Shown: positions 37,883-52,769 of the stretch, piece by piece
Layout of the letters: the number at the start of each line of letters is the position of its first letter
Numbering within the stretch: position 1 is the stretch's first letter
Source of the DNA: Hydractinia symbiolongicarpus
Lineage: Eukaryota; Cnidaria; Hydrozoa; Anthoathecata; Hydractiniidae
NCBI RefSeq assembly: GCF_029227915.1
Contig: NC_079883.1
Span: 7,812,001-7,876,000 of the forward strand
Length of the DNA stretch: 64,000 nucleotides
Direction: 5' to 3'
Program-made: the position numbers and the translations under genes
The notes under the pieces: model-generated
The model's database searches: none
What the model was told of the DNA's origin: nothing
Seen by the model: only the letters and a program-made list of their open reading frames with translations

Positions 37883-38344
37883 GCGTTGTCATTGCTCAAC
37901 AAAAACGGCTATTTTTATAGCCACAAATCTTTTAAAACATTACTTTGTGCACGCTTCCAAATTACACAATGTGTAAAGTCTTGTCACAGTTACATTTATT
38001 GCTATACGATACTATGTCATATATGACACAAAAAAAATTTAGAAATACTTTGTAGGGTTAATTTGCCTGGGAGTGTTTCCGTGAAAAGCTGGGTTAAGTT
38101 AAATGTAAGCAATAACATGGATCAATGTACTTGTCTTTTCTGCAAGTACAGCTAATAATACGTATGAAAAGTGAAGCTAATCCACACACACACATGGGGA
38201 AGTATTTTAAATGTAGGCTAGTGTTCTTAAGCACATTATTTAGAAGTTTTATTAACTTCGGTTAACTTGTAGTGACGCCAAGTAAATGTTTTTTTAAAGA
38301 TGTGTGGTCTTAAAAAAGACCGTTTGTGTTTGGTAGACGTTGGT

Positions 38345-38749
38345 TTACTTGCTGCTTGTGTATTTTGTGACGGCTTTTGTTCCTTCACTGACTGCGTGTT
38401 TTGCAAGTTCTCCAGGCAAGAGAAGACGTACTGCGGTTTGAATTTCACGAGAAGAGATGGTCGACTTTTTGTTTTGAAGAGCCAAACGCGAAGCTTCGGA
38501 AGCAATGCGCTCAAAGATGTCGTTGACAAATGAGTTCATGATGCTCATAGCTTTGCTTGAAACTCCGACATCTGGGTGAACTTGTTTCAAAACATTGTAG
38601 ATGTAAATAGCATAACTTTCCTTTCTCTTTCTCTTGCGTTTCTTTTCACCAGTTCCACCAATCTTTCCTCCTTTTTTGCCGGCTCTTTTTTCACCTTTCT
38701 TGGCTACTTTAGGTGCCTGTTTTCCTCCTTTAGCTGCTGCGTCAGACAT
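38345..38749 (-). CDS. H2B: Histone H2B, unit 8
   Basis: Protein identical to 1913..2317. Stem-loop at 38306..38321. Confidence 0.99.
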   Translation of the reverse strand: MSDAAAKGGKQAPKVAKKGEKRAGKKGGKIGGTGEKKRKRKRKESYAIYIYNVLKQVHPDVGVSSKAMSIMNSFVNDIFERIASEASRLALQNKKSTISSREIQTAVRLLLPGELAKHAVSEGTKAVTKYTSSK

Positions 38750-39033
38750 GGTTAAAAATTTTTGCTACTTAACTTGTAAATAAGCATTAAACTGCAAGTC
38801 AAAACTTTTTGTTTATAAGTAAAAAAATCGGATCGAATTCGATCCGAAAACGCCGATACGCAATTTAATTGGTTAAAAAAAAAATCTTTTGTTTAATACT
38901 TAATTATGATTGGTTAAAAAAACATGATTTCGATCCTATTTTTATGATGAAAAAACGAGTAAAGTTTATTTCGTTAACACTTACGTTAAATATTCGTACG
39001 TTTTTGTATTAACTTACAAATCAAATCGCAGTT

Positions 39034-39414
39034 ATGTCTGGACGTGGAAAAGGTGGAAAAGCTAAGGCTAAAGCCAAGACAAGATCCTCAAGAGCTGGAC
39101 TTCAATTTCCAGTCGGTAGAGTGCATAGATTCCTTCGTAGAGGGCACTATGCTAACCGAATTGGATCTGGAGCACCAGTTTACTTAGCAGCCGTCTTGGA
39201 ATATTTATCTGCTGAGATATTGGAGTTGGCTGGTAACGCAGCAAGAGACAACAAAAAAGCTAGGATTATTCCAAGACATTTACAATTGGCTGTTCGTAAT
39301 GATGAAGAATTAAACAAACTTTTGAGCGGTGTAACCATTGCAGCTGGTGGTGTTTTGCCAAACATTCAAGCTGTCTTACTCCCAAAGAAGAACGACAAAG
39401 GACAGAAGAAGTAA
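39034..39414 (+). CDS. H2A: Histone H2A, unit 8
   Basis: Protein identical to 2601..2981. Stem-loop at 39437..39452. Confidence 0.99.
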   Translation: MSGRGKGGKAKAKAKTRSSRAGLQFPVGRVHRFLRRGHYANRIGSGAPVYLAAVLEYLSAEILELAGNAARDNKKARIIPRHLQLAVRNDEELNKLLSGVTIAAGGVLPNIQAVLLPKKNDKGQKK

Positions 39415-39611
39415 ACCGCTACACTCAGAAAACAACGGCTATTTTTATAGCCACACATCTTTAAAAAAACATTGTTTTTTTCACAAAACTATAACCTTAA
39501 AGTCTAATAGATAATCCATGCATACGCCTTGTCCTAAGTAACTCAAAGAAATTAAATAAAAAAATTTGATCACAACGTCAAAATAAATTGCACGTATTTG
39601 CCCCTACTAAT

Positions 39612-39731
39612 GTCTACTGCCATACCACGATGAACACACCCGTTCTCGTCTGATCACGGAAGTTAAGCATCGTCGGGCCGGGATAGTACTTGGATGGGGG
39701 ACCGCCTGGGAACTCCCGGTGTCGTAGGCTT
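39612..39731 (+). rRNA. 5S rRNA: 5S ribosomal RNA, unit 8, G7T variant
   Basis: As 3179..3298 except base 7 is T (GTCTACTGCC). This breaks one G-C pair in helix I. The opposite strand of the helix is unchanged, so there is no compensation. Confidence 0.95.
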
Positions 39732-40078
39732 TTCATTTTCATTTGTTGCCTTTTCATTTCAATGGTGCTGTGATATATTTCTTGTTATAACAATTAAGGA
39801 ACGTGGCGGTTGTTGAAAGTGTTTCCTATGACATTTTCCTACGACATTTTCAGGTGATAGTACGAGAAAAAAGAGCTTTCAAATGCATACAAACTCGATC
39901 TATTGCCGATCATCCAATAACCCTGACGGAATGGCAAATAAAATAAAATTCCGCCGCCTTCCGAGGACTTATATCGCAATCACGTTTCGTAACAGCCAAG
40001 CGAGGTTTTACCTTAGCGTTTAAGTCACCACCGACATTTGGCCGCGCAACTTTTCTAAGCTCATTCATTTTGACTTAA

Positions 40079-40245
40079 GGAGGGGGCGAGCGCGGACGCA
40101 GGCCCCCACTACCAGAAATTGTACGGTCGAGTTACTGACGTTTGCAGTAATCGCAGAGGTCAGCCCAAGCGTAGTGCAATGCAAGAGCCTCACTCTGGAA
40201 GAAAACCCTCATTGATCAGTCTTTACTTCCCCGTCAGGTAAGTAT
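40079..40245 (-). ncRNA. U1: U1 snRNA, unit 8
   Basis: Same as 3624..3790; 5' end at 40245. Confidence 0.93.
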
Positions 40246-40435
40246 GAGTTGGAACTGCACCGTAGCATGAGGGTACCCTTCAAAGTTTGTTAATGCTTGT
40301 GGCTTGAGTGTGTTATAAACTGCCGTGTCGCGGGGCATAGGCTGTATTCTCCCCCAGTGTACGCGTTTTGTTCCCGCCGTAGACTATGCAGAGTGCCGTC
40401 GGAAAGAGGACTGCTATTATTCTTTTATTGCTTAT

Positions 40436-40622
40436 GTGGGCCGCCATCGGTAATAGTGCAACACCAAGGCAACCCGTGGTCACGGCGTGAATGAATCCAC
40501 CTCCATGACCCAAGGCCAAAAATCAGATTAATATACTGACCATTCAGAGAATGGCCTACCAGATATTAAACTGATAAGAACAGATACTACACTTGATCTT
40601 AGCCATTAGGCCGAGAAGCGAT
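40436..40622 (-). ncRNA. U2: U2 snRNA, unit 8
   Basis: Same as 3981..4167; 5' end at 40622. Confidence 0.95.
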
Positions 40623-40944
40623 AAAGAACAAGCGTTGCCATGATAGGCATCGTCCACACACCGTAACTGCTTGTGGAGCATGTCACGTTACTGTAAAGCT
40701 TACAACTGTCACCGCGTACGGATGGACGGCGACATAGTAAAAATCACGGCTGTTGATTTAGCCGTAGGATGGAGAGCGACTGTAGCGAGTGGATGGTAAC
40801 TTACATGAATGCTAACAAAGGCGACGATACTAAGTGCGTGATATTACTTTCCAATATGACTGCGTACATTCCGTTTATCAACGCATTACGCCAGAACGTG
40901 CGCGCGCGTTACACAGTAGACCATGCAGCCGAAATGCGACAGTG

Positions 40945-41017
40945 CGACCCTGCCAGGAGTCGAACCTGGAATCCCCTGATTCGTAGTCAGATGCCTTATC
41001 CATTGGGCCACAGGGCG
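40945..41017 (-). tRNA. trnR-ACG: tRNA-Arg(ACG), unit 8, C1 variant
   Basis: Type B copy with C1 facing C72. Confidence 0.88.
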
Positions 41018-41596
41018 ATGCTTATGACTTCGCCCCATCGTTATTTTGGCTTGCGCATTCGTTTTACTTACGACAGAATTCTTCGTGTTTGTAGCCATGA
41101 AAGAAAGGGACTTCTGTGAGTGAATTTTTTTACTGTGGTCTAATAAAAAAGTCGAAACGCAGTGCCCAATATATGAATTGCTCCTAATAGCCGGAAACAG
41201 GCCGTGTCGATGATGTAGGCCGACATACGCAACGCAAACCAAAGAACGCTTTATGAAAATCCTAACACGGGCGCGGAAGAAGCCCAAATTAACAGAGTAG
41301 ATGTAATGCTGAAGACCTCAAACTCCAGCAGCTTCTCTTTCAGACTATTGCGTCGTGCTACAAATAAAAATTAACATGCTTTCGCATAGTCGCGGCTCCC
41401 AAAACGGACATTATACGATGTACAGAAACACACATTTCTGTTTTCGCGCCAAATCAATTCCCGGGAGTGGTACTTTTACGTCCGCATACTTCGCACCGTC
41501 TTAAATTATATCTCATTTACACGGTAATGTTTAGTATACTTCTACTGTGATAACAAGCATCGTTTATCGTTGGATTGTTGTAAGAAAACATTAAAA

Positions 41597-42148
41597 ATGA
41601 GTGAAGCAGCTTCTCCAAAGAAAATCGCACCCAAGAAGAAACCTGCTGCAAAGAAGACAGCTGATCACCCTAAATATGTGGACATGATCAAGGCTGCTAT
41701 CGCTACCCTAAAGGAACGCGGTGGTTCATCTCGCCAAGCTATTACAAAATATATTCATGCAAATTACAAAGTTGCTGAAAACTCAGATCATCATCTGAAA
41801 ATGGCTCTTAAACGAGGAGTAACATCAGGCGATTTGATTCAAACTAAAGGCACTGGTGCTTCTGGATCATTCAAGCTAGGTCAGGTAAAAAAAGAAAAAC
41901 CTAAGAAAAAGGCCGCAGCAAAAAAGCCAACGGCAAAGAAGCCTACTGCAAAGAAAAGTACACCAAAAAAGAAGCCAGCAAAGAAGAGCACGCCAAAGAA
42001 AGCAGCAAAGAAGCCTGCCACAAAGAAAGCCTCGGCTAAGAAACCAGCAGCTAAGAAACCCACAAAGAAGCCTGTTGCTAAAAAACCTGCAGCAAAGAAG
42101 GTCAAAAAGACTCCCAAAAAGGCAGCAAAGAAGACCGCAAAAAAATAA
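41597..42148 (+). CDS. H1: Linker histone H1, unit 8
   Basis: Protein identical to 5142..5693. Stem-loop at 42181..42196. Confidence 0.98.
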   Translation: MSEAASPKKIAPKKKPAAKKTADHPKYVDMIKAAIATLKERGGSSRQAITKYIHANYKVAENSDHHLKMALKRGVTSGDLIQTKGTGASGSFKLGQVKKEKPKKKAAAKKPTAKKPTAKKSTPKKKPAKKSTPKKAAKKPATKKASAKKPAAKKPTKKPVAKKPAAKKVKKTPKKAAKKTAKK

Positions 42149-42509
42149 TTTGTGTGTATCTGGCTATTACATTAACAAACGGCTATTTTTATAGCCACAC
42201 ATTTACAAAAAAACATTATCTTGGTACAAAGTTAAACTTGTTTAAGTCACTTAAACAGTTAAAAAAGAGTAATTTTAAGATTAGATTCCCTAAGTTTAAG
42301 TATTTTCGTTTTTAAATTTCTTATTTTCTTGCTTTTACTTTTCTTGCCCTTCATATTTTTAACATTGTCAAACTTTATGTAGCATAAAATTTTTATGTAG
42401 CATAAAATTTAAACAGAAAGCAGAACAAAGTTTGATATAAAAAGCTAGCCGTAATATTTTTTATGGATGTGTGGCTATAAAAATAGCCGTTTTTTGTTTG
42501 GTAAGATGC

Positions 42510-42923
<414 letters not shown>

Positions 42924-43401
42924 TTAAGAAGTCGATGTAGTACGGATACACAAGACGGTCTAAAATGCACTATCGCGCCAAAGTTTTATTTCTCATATTG
43001 ATTGACAGCTAAGGTTCAAAACAAACCATTTGATTGGTGCTAAGAAAGTAATTTCTGATTGGCTGCATAATGACATTACGCTCATTACTTTAACATTTTT
43101 ATAAAATCTGTGTTTTTTGGCTACGGGAAAACGGCTGTATCTTCTGATACACAAAAGCTTTTGACTTTTTTTTTTTTTAGTAAGTAGCAGAAGGTTTGGC
43201 GAATTCCAACGATGCCAAATTTATTGCCTTACTGAAACATTAAGACCACGAATTTTTAAAAAAACTACAGTTTTACTTAAAAAAATGTACAAAATGTTCG
43301 GAACATTTTGTAATGACGCAACTCTATTGGTTAATTAGGGTGTTTCCACGAGCAGTAGGTAATTTTATGGCCTCTTTTTAAAGCTGTCTGAATTCTGTTA
43401 A

Positions 43402-43758
<357 letters not shown>

Positions 43759-44220
43759 GCGTTGTCATTGCTCAACAAAAACGGCTATTTTTATAGCCAC
43801 AAATCTTTTAAAACATTACTTTGTGCACGCTTCCAAATTACACAATGTGTAAAGTCTTGTCACAGTTACATTTATTGCTATACGATACTATGTCATATAT
43901 GACACAAAAAAAATTTAGAAATACTTTGTAGGGTTAATTTGCCTGGGAGTGTTTCCGTGAAAAGCTGGGTTAAGTTAAATGTAAGCAATAACATGGATCA
44001 ATGTACTTGTCTTTTCTGCAAGTACAGCTAATAATACGTATGAAAAGTGAAGCTAATCCACACACACACATGGGGAAGTATTTTAAATGTAGGCTAGTGT
44101 TCTTAAGCACATTATTTAGAAGTTTTATTAACTTCGGTTAACTTGTAGTGACGCCAAGTAAATGTTTTTTTAAAGATGTGTGGTCTTAAAAAAGACCGTT
44201 TGTGTTTGGTAGACGTTGGT

Positions 44221-44625
44221 TTACTTGCTGCTTGTGTATTTTGTGACGGCTTTTGTTCCTTCACTGACTGCGTGTTTTGCAAGTTCTCCAGGCAAGAGAA
44301 GACGTACTGCGGTTTGAATTTCACGAGAAGAGATGGTCGACTTTTTGTTTTGAAGAGCCAAACGCGAAGCTTCGGAAGCAATGCGCTCAAAGATGTCGTT
44401 GACAAATGAGTTCATGATGCTCATAGCTTTGCTTGAAACTCCGACATCTGGGTGAACTTGTTTCAAAACATTGTAGATGTAAATAGCATAACTTTCCTTT
44501 CTCTTTCTCTTGCGTTTCTTTTCACCAGTTCCACCAATCTTTCCTCCTTTTTTGCCGGCTCTTTTTTCACCTTTCTTGGCTACTTTAGGTGCCTGTTTTC
44601 CTCCTTTAGCTGCTGCGTCAGACAT
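44221..44625 (-). CDS. H2B: Histone H2B, unit 9
   Basis: Protein identical to 1913..2317. Stem-loop at 44182..44197. Confidence 0.99.
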   Translation of the reverse strand: MSDAAAKGGKQAPKVAKKGEKRAGKKGGKIGGTGEKKRKRKRKESYAIYIYNVLKQVHPDVGVSSKAMSIMNSFVNDIFERIASEASRLALQNKKSTISSREIQTAVRLLLPGELAKHAVSEGTKAVTKYTSSK

Positions 44626-44909
44626 GGTTAAAAATTTTTGCTACTTAACTTGTAAATAAGCATTAAACTGCAAGTCAAAACTTTTTGTTTATAAGTAAAA
44701 AAATCGGATCGAATTCGATCCGAAAACGCCGATACGCAATTTAATTGGTTAAAAAAAAAATCTTTTGTTTAATACTTAATTATGATTGGTTAAAAAAACA
44801 TGATTTCGATCCTATTTTTATGATGAAAAAACGAGTAAAGTTTATTTCGTTAACACTTACGTTAAATATTCGTACGTTTTTGTATTAACTTACAAATCAA
44901 ATCGCAGTT

Positions 44910-45290
44910 ATGTCTGGACGTGGAAAAGGTGGAAAAGCTAAGGCTAAAGCCAAGACAAGATCCTCAAGAGCTGGACTTCAATTTCCAGTCGGTAGAGTGC
45001 ATAGATTCCTTCGTAGAGGGCACTATGCTAACCGAATTGGATCTGGAGCACCAGTTTACTTAGCAGCCGTCTTGGAATATTTATCTGCTGAGATATTGGA
45101 GTTGGCTGGTAACGCAGCAAGAGACAACAAAAAAGCTAGGATTATTCCAAGACATTTACAATTGGCTGTTCGTAATGATGAAGAATTAAACAAACTTTTG
45201 AGCGGTGTAACCATTGCAGCTGGTGGTGTTTTGCCAAACATTCAAGCTGTCTTACTCCCAAAGAAGAACGACAAAGGACAGAAGAAGTAA
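44910..45290 (+). CDS. H2A: Histone H2A, unit 9
   Basis: Protein identical to 2601..2981. Stem-loop at 45313..45328. Confidence 0.99.
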   Translation: MSGRGKGGKAKAKAKTRSSRAGLQFPVGRVHRFLRRGHYANRIGSGAPVYLAAVLEYLSAEILELAGNAARDNKKARIIPRHLQLAVRNDEELNKLLSGVTIAAGGVLPNIQAVLLPKKNDKGQKK

Positions 45291-45487
45291 ACCGCTACAC
45301 TCAGAAAACAACGGCTATTTTTATAGCCACACATCTTTAAAAAAACATTGTTTTTTTCACAAAACTATAACCTTAAAGTCTAATAGATAATCCATGCATA
45401 CGCCTTGTCCTAAGTAACTCAAAGAAATTAAATAAAAAAATTTGATCACAACGTCAAAATAAATTGCACGTATTTGCCCCTACTAAT

Positions 45488-45607
45488 GTCTACGGCCATA
45501 CCACGATGAACACACCCGTTCTCGTCTGATCACGGAAGTTAAGCATCGTCGGGCCGGGATAGTACTTGGATGGGGGACCGCCTGGGAACTCCCGGTGTCG
45601 TAGGCTT
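45488..45607 (+). rRNA. 5S rRNA: 5S ribosomal RNA, unit 9
   Basis: Same gene as 3179..3298, with type B flanks. Confidence 0.97.
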
Positions 45608-45954
45608 TTCATTTTCATTTGTTGCCTTTTCATTTCAATGGTGCTGTGATATATTTCTTGTTATAACAATTAAGGAACGTGGCGGTTGTTGAAAGTGTTT
45701 CCTATGACATTTTCCTACGACATTTTCAGGTGATAGTACGAGAAAAAAGAGCTTTCAAATGCATACAAACTCGATCTATTGCCGATCATCCAATAACCCT
45801 GACGGAATGGCAAATAAAATAAAATTCCGCCGCCTTCCGAGGACTTATATCGCAATCACGTTTCGTAACAGCCAAGCGAGGTTTTACCTTAGCGTTTAAG
45901 TCACCACCGACATTTGGCCGCGCAACTTTTCTAAGCTCATTCATTTTGACTTAA

Positions 45955-46121
45955 GGAGGGGGCGAGCGCGGACGCAGGCCCCCACTACCAGAAATTGTAC
46001 GGTCGAGTTACTGACGTTTGCAGTAATCGCAGAGGTCAGCCCAAGCGTAGTGCAATGCAAGAGCCTCACTCTGGAAGAAAACCCTCATTGATCAGTCTTT
46101 ACTTCCCCGTCAGGTAAGTAT
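45955..46121 (-). ncRNA. U1: U1 snRNA, unit 9
   Basis: Same as 3624..3790; 5' end at 46121. Confidence 0.93.
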
Positions 46122-46311
46122 GAGTTGGAACTGCACCGTAGCATGAGGGTACCCTTCAAAGTTTGTTAATGCTTGTGGCTTGAGTGTGTTATAAACTGCC
46201 GTGTCGCGGGGCATAGGCTGTATTCTCCCCCAGTGTACGCGTTTTGTTCCCGCCGTAGACTATGCAGAGTGCCGTCGGAAAGAGGACTGCTATTATTCTT
46301 TTATTGCTTAT

Positions 46312-46498
46312 GTGGGCCGCCATCGGTAATAGTGCAACACCAAGGCAACCCGTGGTCACGGCGTGAATGAATCCACCTCCATGACCCAAGGCCAAAAATC
46401 AGATTAATATACTGACCATTCAGAGAATGGCCTACCAGATATTAAACTGATAAGAACAGATACTACACTTGATCTTAGCCATTAGGCCGAGAAGCGAT
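46312..46498 (-). ncRNA. U2: U2 snRNA, unit 9
   Basis: Same as 3981..4167; 5' end at 46498. Confidence 0.95.
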
Positions 46499-46820
46499 AA
46501 AGAACAAGCGTTGCCATGATAGGCATCGTCCACACACCGTAACTGCTTGTGGAGCATGTCACGTTACTGTAAAGCTTACAACTGTCACCGCGTACGGATG
46601 GACGGCGACATAGTAAAAATCACGGCTGTTGATTTAGCCGTAGGATGGAGAGCGACTGTAGCGAGTGGATGGTAACTTACATGAATGCTAACAAAGGCGA
46701 CGATACTAAGTGCGTGATATTACTTTCCAATATGACTGCGTACATTCCGTTTATCAACGCATTACGCCAGAACGTGCGCGCGCGTTACACAGTAGACCAT
46801 GCAGCCGAAATGCGACAGTG

Positions 46821-46893
46821 CGACCCTGCCAGGAGTCGAACCTGGAATCCCCTGATTCGTAGTCAGATGCCTTATCCATTGGGCCACAGGGCG
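46821..46893 (-). tRNA. trnR-ACG: tRNA-Arg(ACG), unit 9, C1 variant
   Basis: Type B copy with C1 facing C72. Confidence 0.88.
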
Positions 46894-47472
46894 ATGCTTA
46901 TGACTTCGCCCCATCGTTATTTTGGCTTGCGCATTCGTTTTACTTACGACAGAATTCTTCGTGTTTGTAGCCATGAAAGAAAGGGACTTCTGTGAGTGAA
47001 TTTTTTTACTGTGGTCTAATAAAAAAGTCGAAACGCAGTGCCCAATATATGAATTGCTCCTAATAGCCGGAAACAGGCCGTGTCGATGATGTAGGCCGAC
47101 ATACGCAACGCAAACCAAAGAACGCTTTATGAAAATCCTAACACGGGCGCGGAAGAAGCCCAAATTAACAGAGTAGATGTAATGCTGAAGACCTCAAACT
47201 CCAGCAGCTTCTCTTTCAGACTATTGCGTCGTGCTACAAATAAAAATTAACATGCTTTCGCATAGTCGCGGCTCCCAAAACGGACATTATACGATGTACA
47301 GAAACACACATTTCTGTTTTCGCGCCAAATCAATTCCCGGGAGTGGTACTTTTACGTCCGCATACTTCGCACCGTCTTAAATTATATCTCATTTACACGG
47401 TAATGTTTAGTATACTTCTACTGTGATAACAAGCATCGTTTATCGTTGGATTGTTGTAAGAAAACATTAAAA

Positions 47473-48024
47473 ATGAGTGAAGCAGCTTCTCCAAAGAAAA
47501 TCGCACCCAAGAAGAAACCTGCTGCAAAGAAGACAGCTGATCACCCTAAATATGTGGACATGATCAAGGCTGCTATCGCTACCCTAAAGGAACGCGGTGG
47601 TTCATCTCGCCAAGCTATTACAAAATATATTCATGCAAATTACAAAGTTGCTGAAAACTCAGATCATCATCTGAAAATGGCTCTTAAACGAGGAGTAACA
47701 TCAGGCGATTTGATTCAAACTAAAGGCACTGGTGCTTCTGGATCATTCAAGCTAGGTCAGGTAAAAAAAGAAAAACCTAAGAAAAAGGCCGCAGCAAAAA
47801 AGCCAACGGCAAAGAAGCCTACTGCAAAGAAAAGTACACCAAAAAAGAAGCCAGCAAAGAAGAGCACGCCAAAGAAAGCAGCAAAGAAGCCTGCCACAAA
47901 GAAAGCCTCGGCTAAGAAACCAGCAGCTAAGAAACCCACAAAGAAGCCTGTTGCTAAAAAACCTGCAGCAAAGAAGGTCAAAAAGACTCCCAAAAAGGCA
48001 GCAAAGAAGACCGCAAAAAAATAA
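47473..48024 (+). CDS. H1: Linker histone H1, unit 9
   Basis: Protein identical to 5142..5693. Stem-loop at 48057..48072. Confidence 0.98.
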   Translation: MSEAASPKKIAPKKKPAAKKTADHPKYVDMIKAAIATLKERGGSSRQAITKYIHANYKVAENSDHHLKMALKRGVTSGDLIQTKGTGASGSFKLGQVKKEKPKKKAAAKKPTAKKPTAKKSTPKKKPAKKSTPKKAAKKPATKKASAKKPAAKKPTKKPVAKKPAAKKVKKTPKKAAKKTAKK

Positions 48025-48385
48025 TTTGTGTGTATCTGGCTATTACATTAACAAACGGCTATTTTTATAGCCACACATTTACAAAAAAACATTATCTTGG
48101 TACAAAGTTAAACTTGTTTAAGTCACTTAAACAGTTAAAAAAGAGTAATTTTAAGATTAGATTCCCTAAGTTTAAGTATTTTCGTTTTTAAATTTCTTAT
48201 TTTCTTGCTTTTACTTTTCTTGCCCTTCATATTTTTAACATTGTCAAACTTTATGTAGCATAAAATTTTTATGTAGCATAAAATTTAAACAGAAAGCAGA
48301 ACAAAGTTTGATATAAAAAGCTAGCCGTAATATTTTTTATGGATGTGTGGCTATAAAAATAGCCGTTTTTTGTTTGGTAAGATGC

Positions 48386-48799
<414 letters not shown>

Positions 48800-49277
48800 T
48801 TAAGAAGTCGATGTAGTACGGATACACAAGACGGTCTAAAATGCACTATCGCGCCAAAGTTTTATTTCTCATATTGATTGACAGCTAAGGTTCAAAACAA
48901 ACCATTTGATTGGTGCTAAGAAAGTAATTTCTGATTGGCTGCATAATGACATTACGCTCATTACTTTAACATTTTTATAAAATCTGTGTTTTTTGGCTAC
49001 GGGAAAACGGCTGTATCTTCTGATACACAAAAGCTTTTGACTTTTTTTTTTTTTAGTAAGTAGCAGAAGGTTTGGCGAATTCCAACGATGCCAAATTTAT
49101 TGCCTTACTGAAACATTAAGACCACGAATTTTTAAAAAAACTACAGTTTTACTTAAAAAAATGTACAAAATGTTCGGAACATTTTGTAATGACGCAACTC
49201 TATTGGTTAATTAGGGTGTTTCCACGAGCAGTAGGTAATTTTATGGCCTCTTTTTAAAGCTGTCTGAATTCTGTTAA

Positions 49278-49634
<357 letters not shown>

Positions 49635-50096
49635 GCGTTGTCATTGCTCAACAAAAACGGCTATTTTTATAGCCACAAATCTTTTAAAACATTACTTTGT
49701 GCACGCTTCCAAATTACACAATGTGTAAAGTCTTGTCACAGTTACATTTATTGCTATACGATACTATGTCATATATGACACAAAAAAAATTTAGAAATAC
49801 TTTGTAGGGTTAATTTGCCTGGGAGTGTTTCCGTGAAAAGCTGGGTTAAGTTAAATGTAAGCAATAACATGGATCAATGTACTTGTCTTTTCTGCAAGTA
49901 CAGCTAATAATACGTATGAAAAGTGAAGCTAATCCACACACACACATGGGGAAGTATTTTAAATGTAGGCTAGTGTTCTTAAGCACATTATTTAGAAGTT
50001 TTATTAACTTCGGTTAACTTGTAGTGACGCCAAGTAAATGTTTTTTTAAAGATGTGTGGTCTTAAAAAAGACCGTTTGTGTTTGGTAGACGTTGGT

Positions 50097-50501
50097 TTAC
50101 TTGCTGCTTGTGTATTTTGTGACGGCTTTTGTTCCTTCACTGACTGCGTGTTTTGCAAGTTCTCCAGGCAAGAGAAGACGTACTGCGGTTTGAATTTCAC
50201 GAGAAGAGATGGTCGACTTTTTGTTTTGAAGAGCCAAACGCGAAGCTTCGGAAGCAATGCGCTCAAAGATGTCGTTGACAAATGAGTTCATGATGCTCAT
50301 AGCTTTGCTTGAAACTCCGACATCTGGGTGAACTTGTTTCAAAACATTGTAGATGTAAATAGCATAACTTTCCTTTCTCTTTCTCTTGCGTTTCTTTTCA
50401 CCAGTTCCACCAATCTTTCCTCCTTTTTTGCCGGCTCTTTTTTCACCTTTCTTGGCTACTTTAGGTGCCTGTTTTCCTCCTTTAGCTGCTGCGTCAGACA
50501 T
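50097..50501 (-). CDS. H2B: Histone H2B, unit 10
   Basis: Protein identical to 1913..2317. Stem-loop at 50058..50073. Confidence 0.99.
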   Translation of the reverse strand: MSDAAAKGGKQAPKVAKKGEKRAGKKGGKIGGTGEKKRKRKRKESYAIYIYNVLKQVHPDVGVSSKAMSIMNSFVNDIFERIASEASRLALQNKKSTISSREIQTAVRLLLPGELAKHAVSEGTKAVTKYTSSK

Positions 50502-50785
50502 GGTTAAAAATTTTTGCTACTTAACTTGTAAATAAGCATTAAACTGCAAGTCAAAACTTTTTGTTTATAAGTAAAAAAATCGGATCGAATTCGATCCGAA
50601 AACGCCGATACGCAATTTAATTGGTTAAAAAAAAAATCTTTTGTTTAATACTTAATTATGATTGGTTAAAAAAACATGATTTCGATCCTATTTTTATGAT
50701 GAAAAAACGAGTAAAGTTTATTTCGTTAACACTTACGTTAAATATTCGTACGTTTTTGTATTAACTTACAAATCAAATCGCAGTT

Positions 50786-51166
50786 ATGTCTGGACGTGGA
50801 AAAGGTGGAAAAGCTAAGGCTAAAGCCAAGACAAGATCCTCAAGAGCTGGACTTCAATTTCCAGTCGGTAGAGTGCATAGATTCCTTCGTAGAGGGCACT
50901 ATGCTAACCGAATTGGATCTGGAGCACCAGTTTACTTAGCAGCCGTCTTGGAATATTTATCTGCTGAGATATTGGAGTTGGCTGGTAACGCAGCAAGAGA
51001 CAACAAAAAAGCTAGGATTATTCCAAGACATTTACAATTGGCTGTTCGTAATGATGAAGAATTAAACAAACTTTTGAGCGGTGTAACCATTGCAGCTGGT
51101 GGTGTTTTGCCAAACATTCAAGCTGTCTTACTCCCAAAGAAGAACGACAAAGGACAGAAGAAGTAA
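50786..51166 (+). CDS. H2A: Histone H2A, unit 10
   Basis: Protein identical to 2601..2981. Stem-loop at 51189..51204. Confidence 0.99.
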   Translation: MSGRGKGGKAKAKAKTRSSRAGLQFPVGRVHRFLRRGHYANRIGSGAPVYLAAVLEYLSAEILELAGNAARDNKKARIIPRHLQLAVRNDEELNKLLSGVTIAAGGVLPNIQAVLLPKKNDKGQKK

Positions 51167-51363
51167 ACCGCTACACTCAGAAAACAACGGCTATTTTTAT
51201 AGCCACACATCTTTAAAAAAACATTGTTTTTTTCACAAAACTATAACCTTAAAGTCTAATAGATAATCCATGCATACGCCTTGTCCTAAGTAACTCAAAG
51301 AAATTAAATAAAAAAATTTGATCACAACGTCAAAATAAATTGCACGTATTTGCCCCTACTAAT

Positions 51364-51483
51364 GTCTACGGCCATACCACGATGAACACACCCGTTCTCG
51401 TCTGATCACGGAAGTTAAGCATCGTCGGGCCGGGATAGTACTTGGATGGGGGACCGCCTGGGAACTCCCGGTGTCGTAGGCTT
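51364..51483 (+). rRNA. 5S rRNA: 5S ribosomal RNA, unit 10
   Basis: Same gene as 3179..3298, with type B flanks. Confidence 0.97.
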
Positions 51484-51830
51484 TTCATTTTCATTTGTTG
51501 CCTTTTCATTTCAATGGTGCTGTGATATATTTCTTGTTATAACAATTAAGGAACGTGGCGGTTGTTGAAAGTGTTTCCTATGACATTTTCCTACGACATT
51601 TTCAGGTGATAGTACGAGAAAAAAGAGCTTTCAAATGCATACAAACTCGATCTATTGCCGATCATCCAATAACCCTGACGGAATGGCAAATAAAATAAAA
51701 TTCCGCCGCCTTCCGAGGACTTATATCGCAATCACGTTTCGTAACAGCCAAGCGAGGTTTTACCTTAGCGTTTAAGTCACCACCGACATTTGGCCGCGCA
51801 ACTTTTCTAAGCTCATTCATTTTGACTTAA

Positions 51831-51997
51831 GGAGGGGGCGAGCGCGGACGCAGGCCCCCACTACCAGAAATTGTACGGTCGAGTTACTGACGTTTGCAGT
51901 AATCGCAGAGGTCAGCCCAAGCGTAGTGCAATGCAAGAGCCTCACTCTGGAAGAAAACCCTCATTGATCAGTCTTTACTTCCCCGTCAGGTAAGTAT
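51831..51997 (-). ncRNA. U1: U1 snRNA, unit 10
   Basis: Same as 3624..3790; 5' end at 51997. Confidence 0.93.
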
Positions 51998-52187
51998 GAG
52001 TTGGAACTGCACCGTAGCATGAGGGTACCCTTCAAAGTTTGTTAATGCTTGTGGCTTGAGTGTGTTATAAACTGCCGTGTCGCGGGGCATAGGCTGTATT
52101 CTCCCCCAGTGTACGCGTTTTGTTCCCGCCGTAGACTATGCAGAGTGCCGTCGGAAAGAGGACTGCTATTATTCTTTTATTGCTTAT

Positions 52188-52374
52188 GTGGGCCGCCATC
52201 GGTAATAGTGCAACACCAAGGCAACCCGTGGTCACGGCGTGAATGAATCCACCTCCATGACCCAAGGCCAAAAATCAGATTAATATACTGACCATTCAGA
52301 GAATGGCCTACCAGATATTAAACTGATAAGAACAGATACTACACTTGATCTTAGCCATTAGGCCGAGAAGCGAT
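52188..52374 (-). ncRNA. U2: U2 snRNA, unit 10
   Basis: Same as 3981..4167; 5' end at 52374. Confidence 0.95.
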
Positions 52375-52696
52375 AAAGAACAAGCGTTGCCATGATAGGC
52401 ATCGTCCACACACCGTAACTGCTTGTGGAGCATGTCACGTTACTGTAAAGCTTACAACTGTCACCGCGTACGGATGGACGGCGACATAGTAAAAATCACG
52501 GCTGTTGATTTAGCCGTAGGATGGAGAGCGACTGTAGCGAGTGGATGGTAACTTACATGAATGCTAACAAAGGCGACGATACTAAGTGCGTGATATTACT
52601 TTCCAATATGACTGCGTACATTCCGTTTATCAACGCATTACGCCAGAACGTGCGCGCGCGTTACACAGTAGACCATGCAGCCGAAATGCGACAGTG

Positions 52697-52769
52697 CGAC
52701 CCTGCCAGGAGTCGAACCTGGAATCCCCTGATTCGTAGTCAGATGCCTTATCCATTGGGCCACAGGGCG
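52697..52769 (-). tRNA. trnR-ACG: tRNA-Arg(ACG), unit 10, C1 variant
   Basis: Type B copy with C1 facing C72. Confidence 0.88.
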
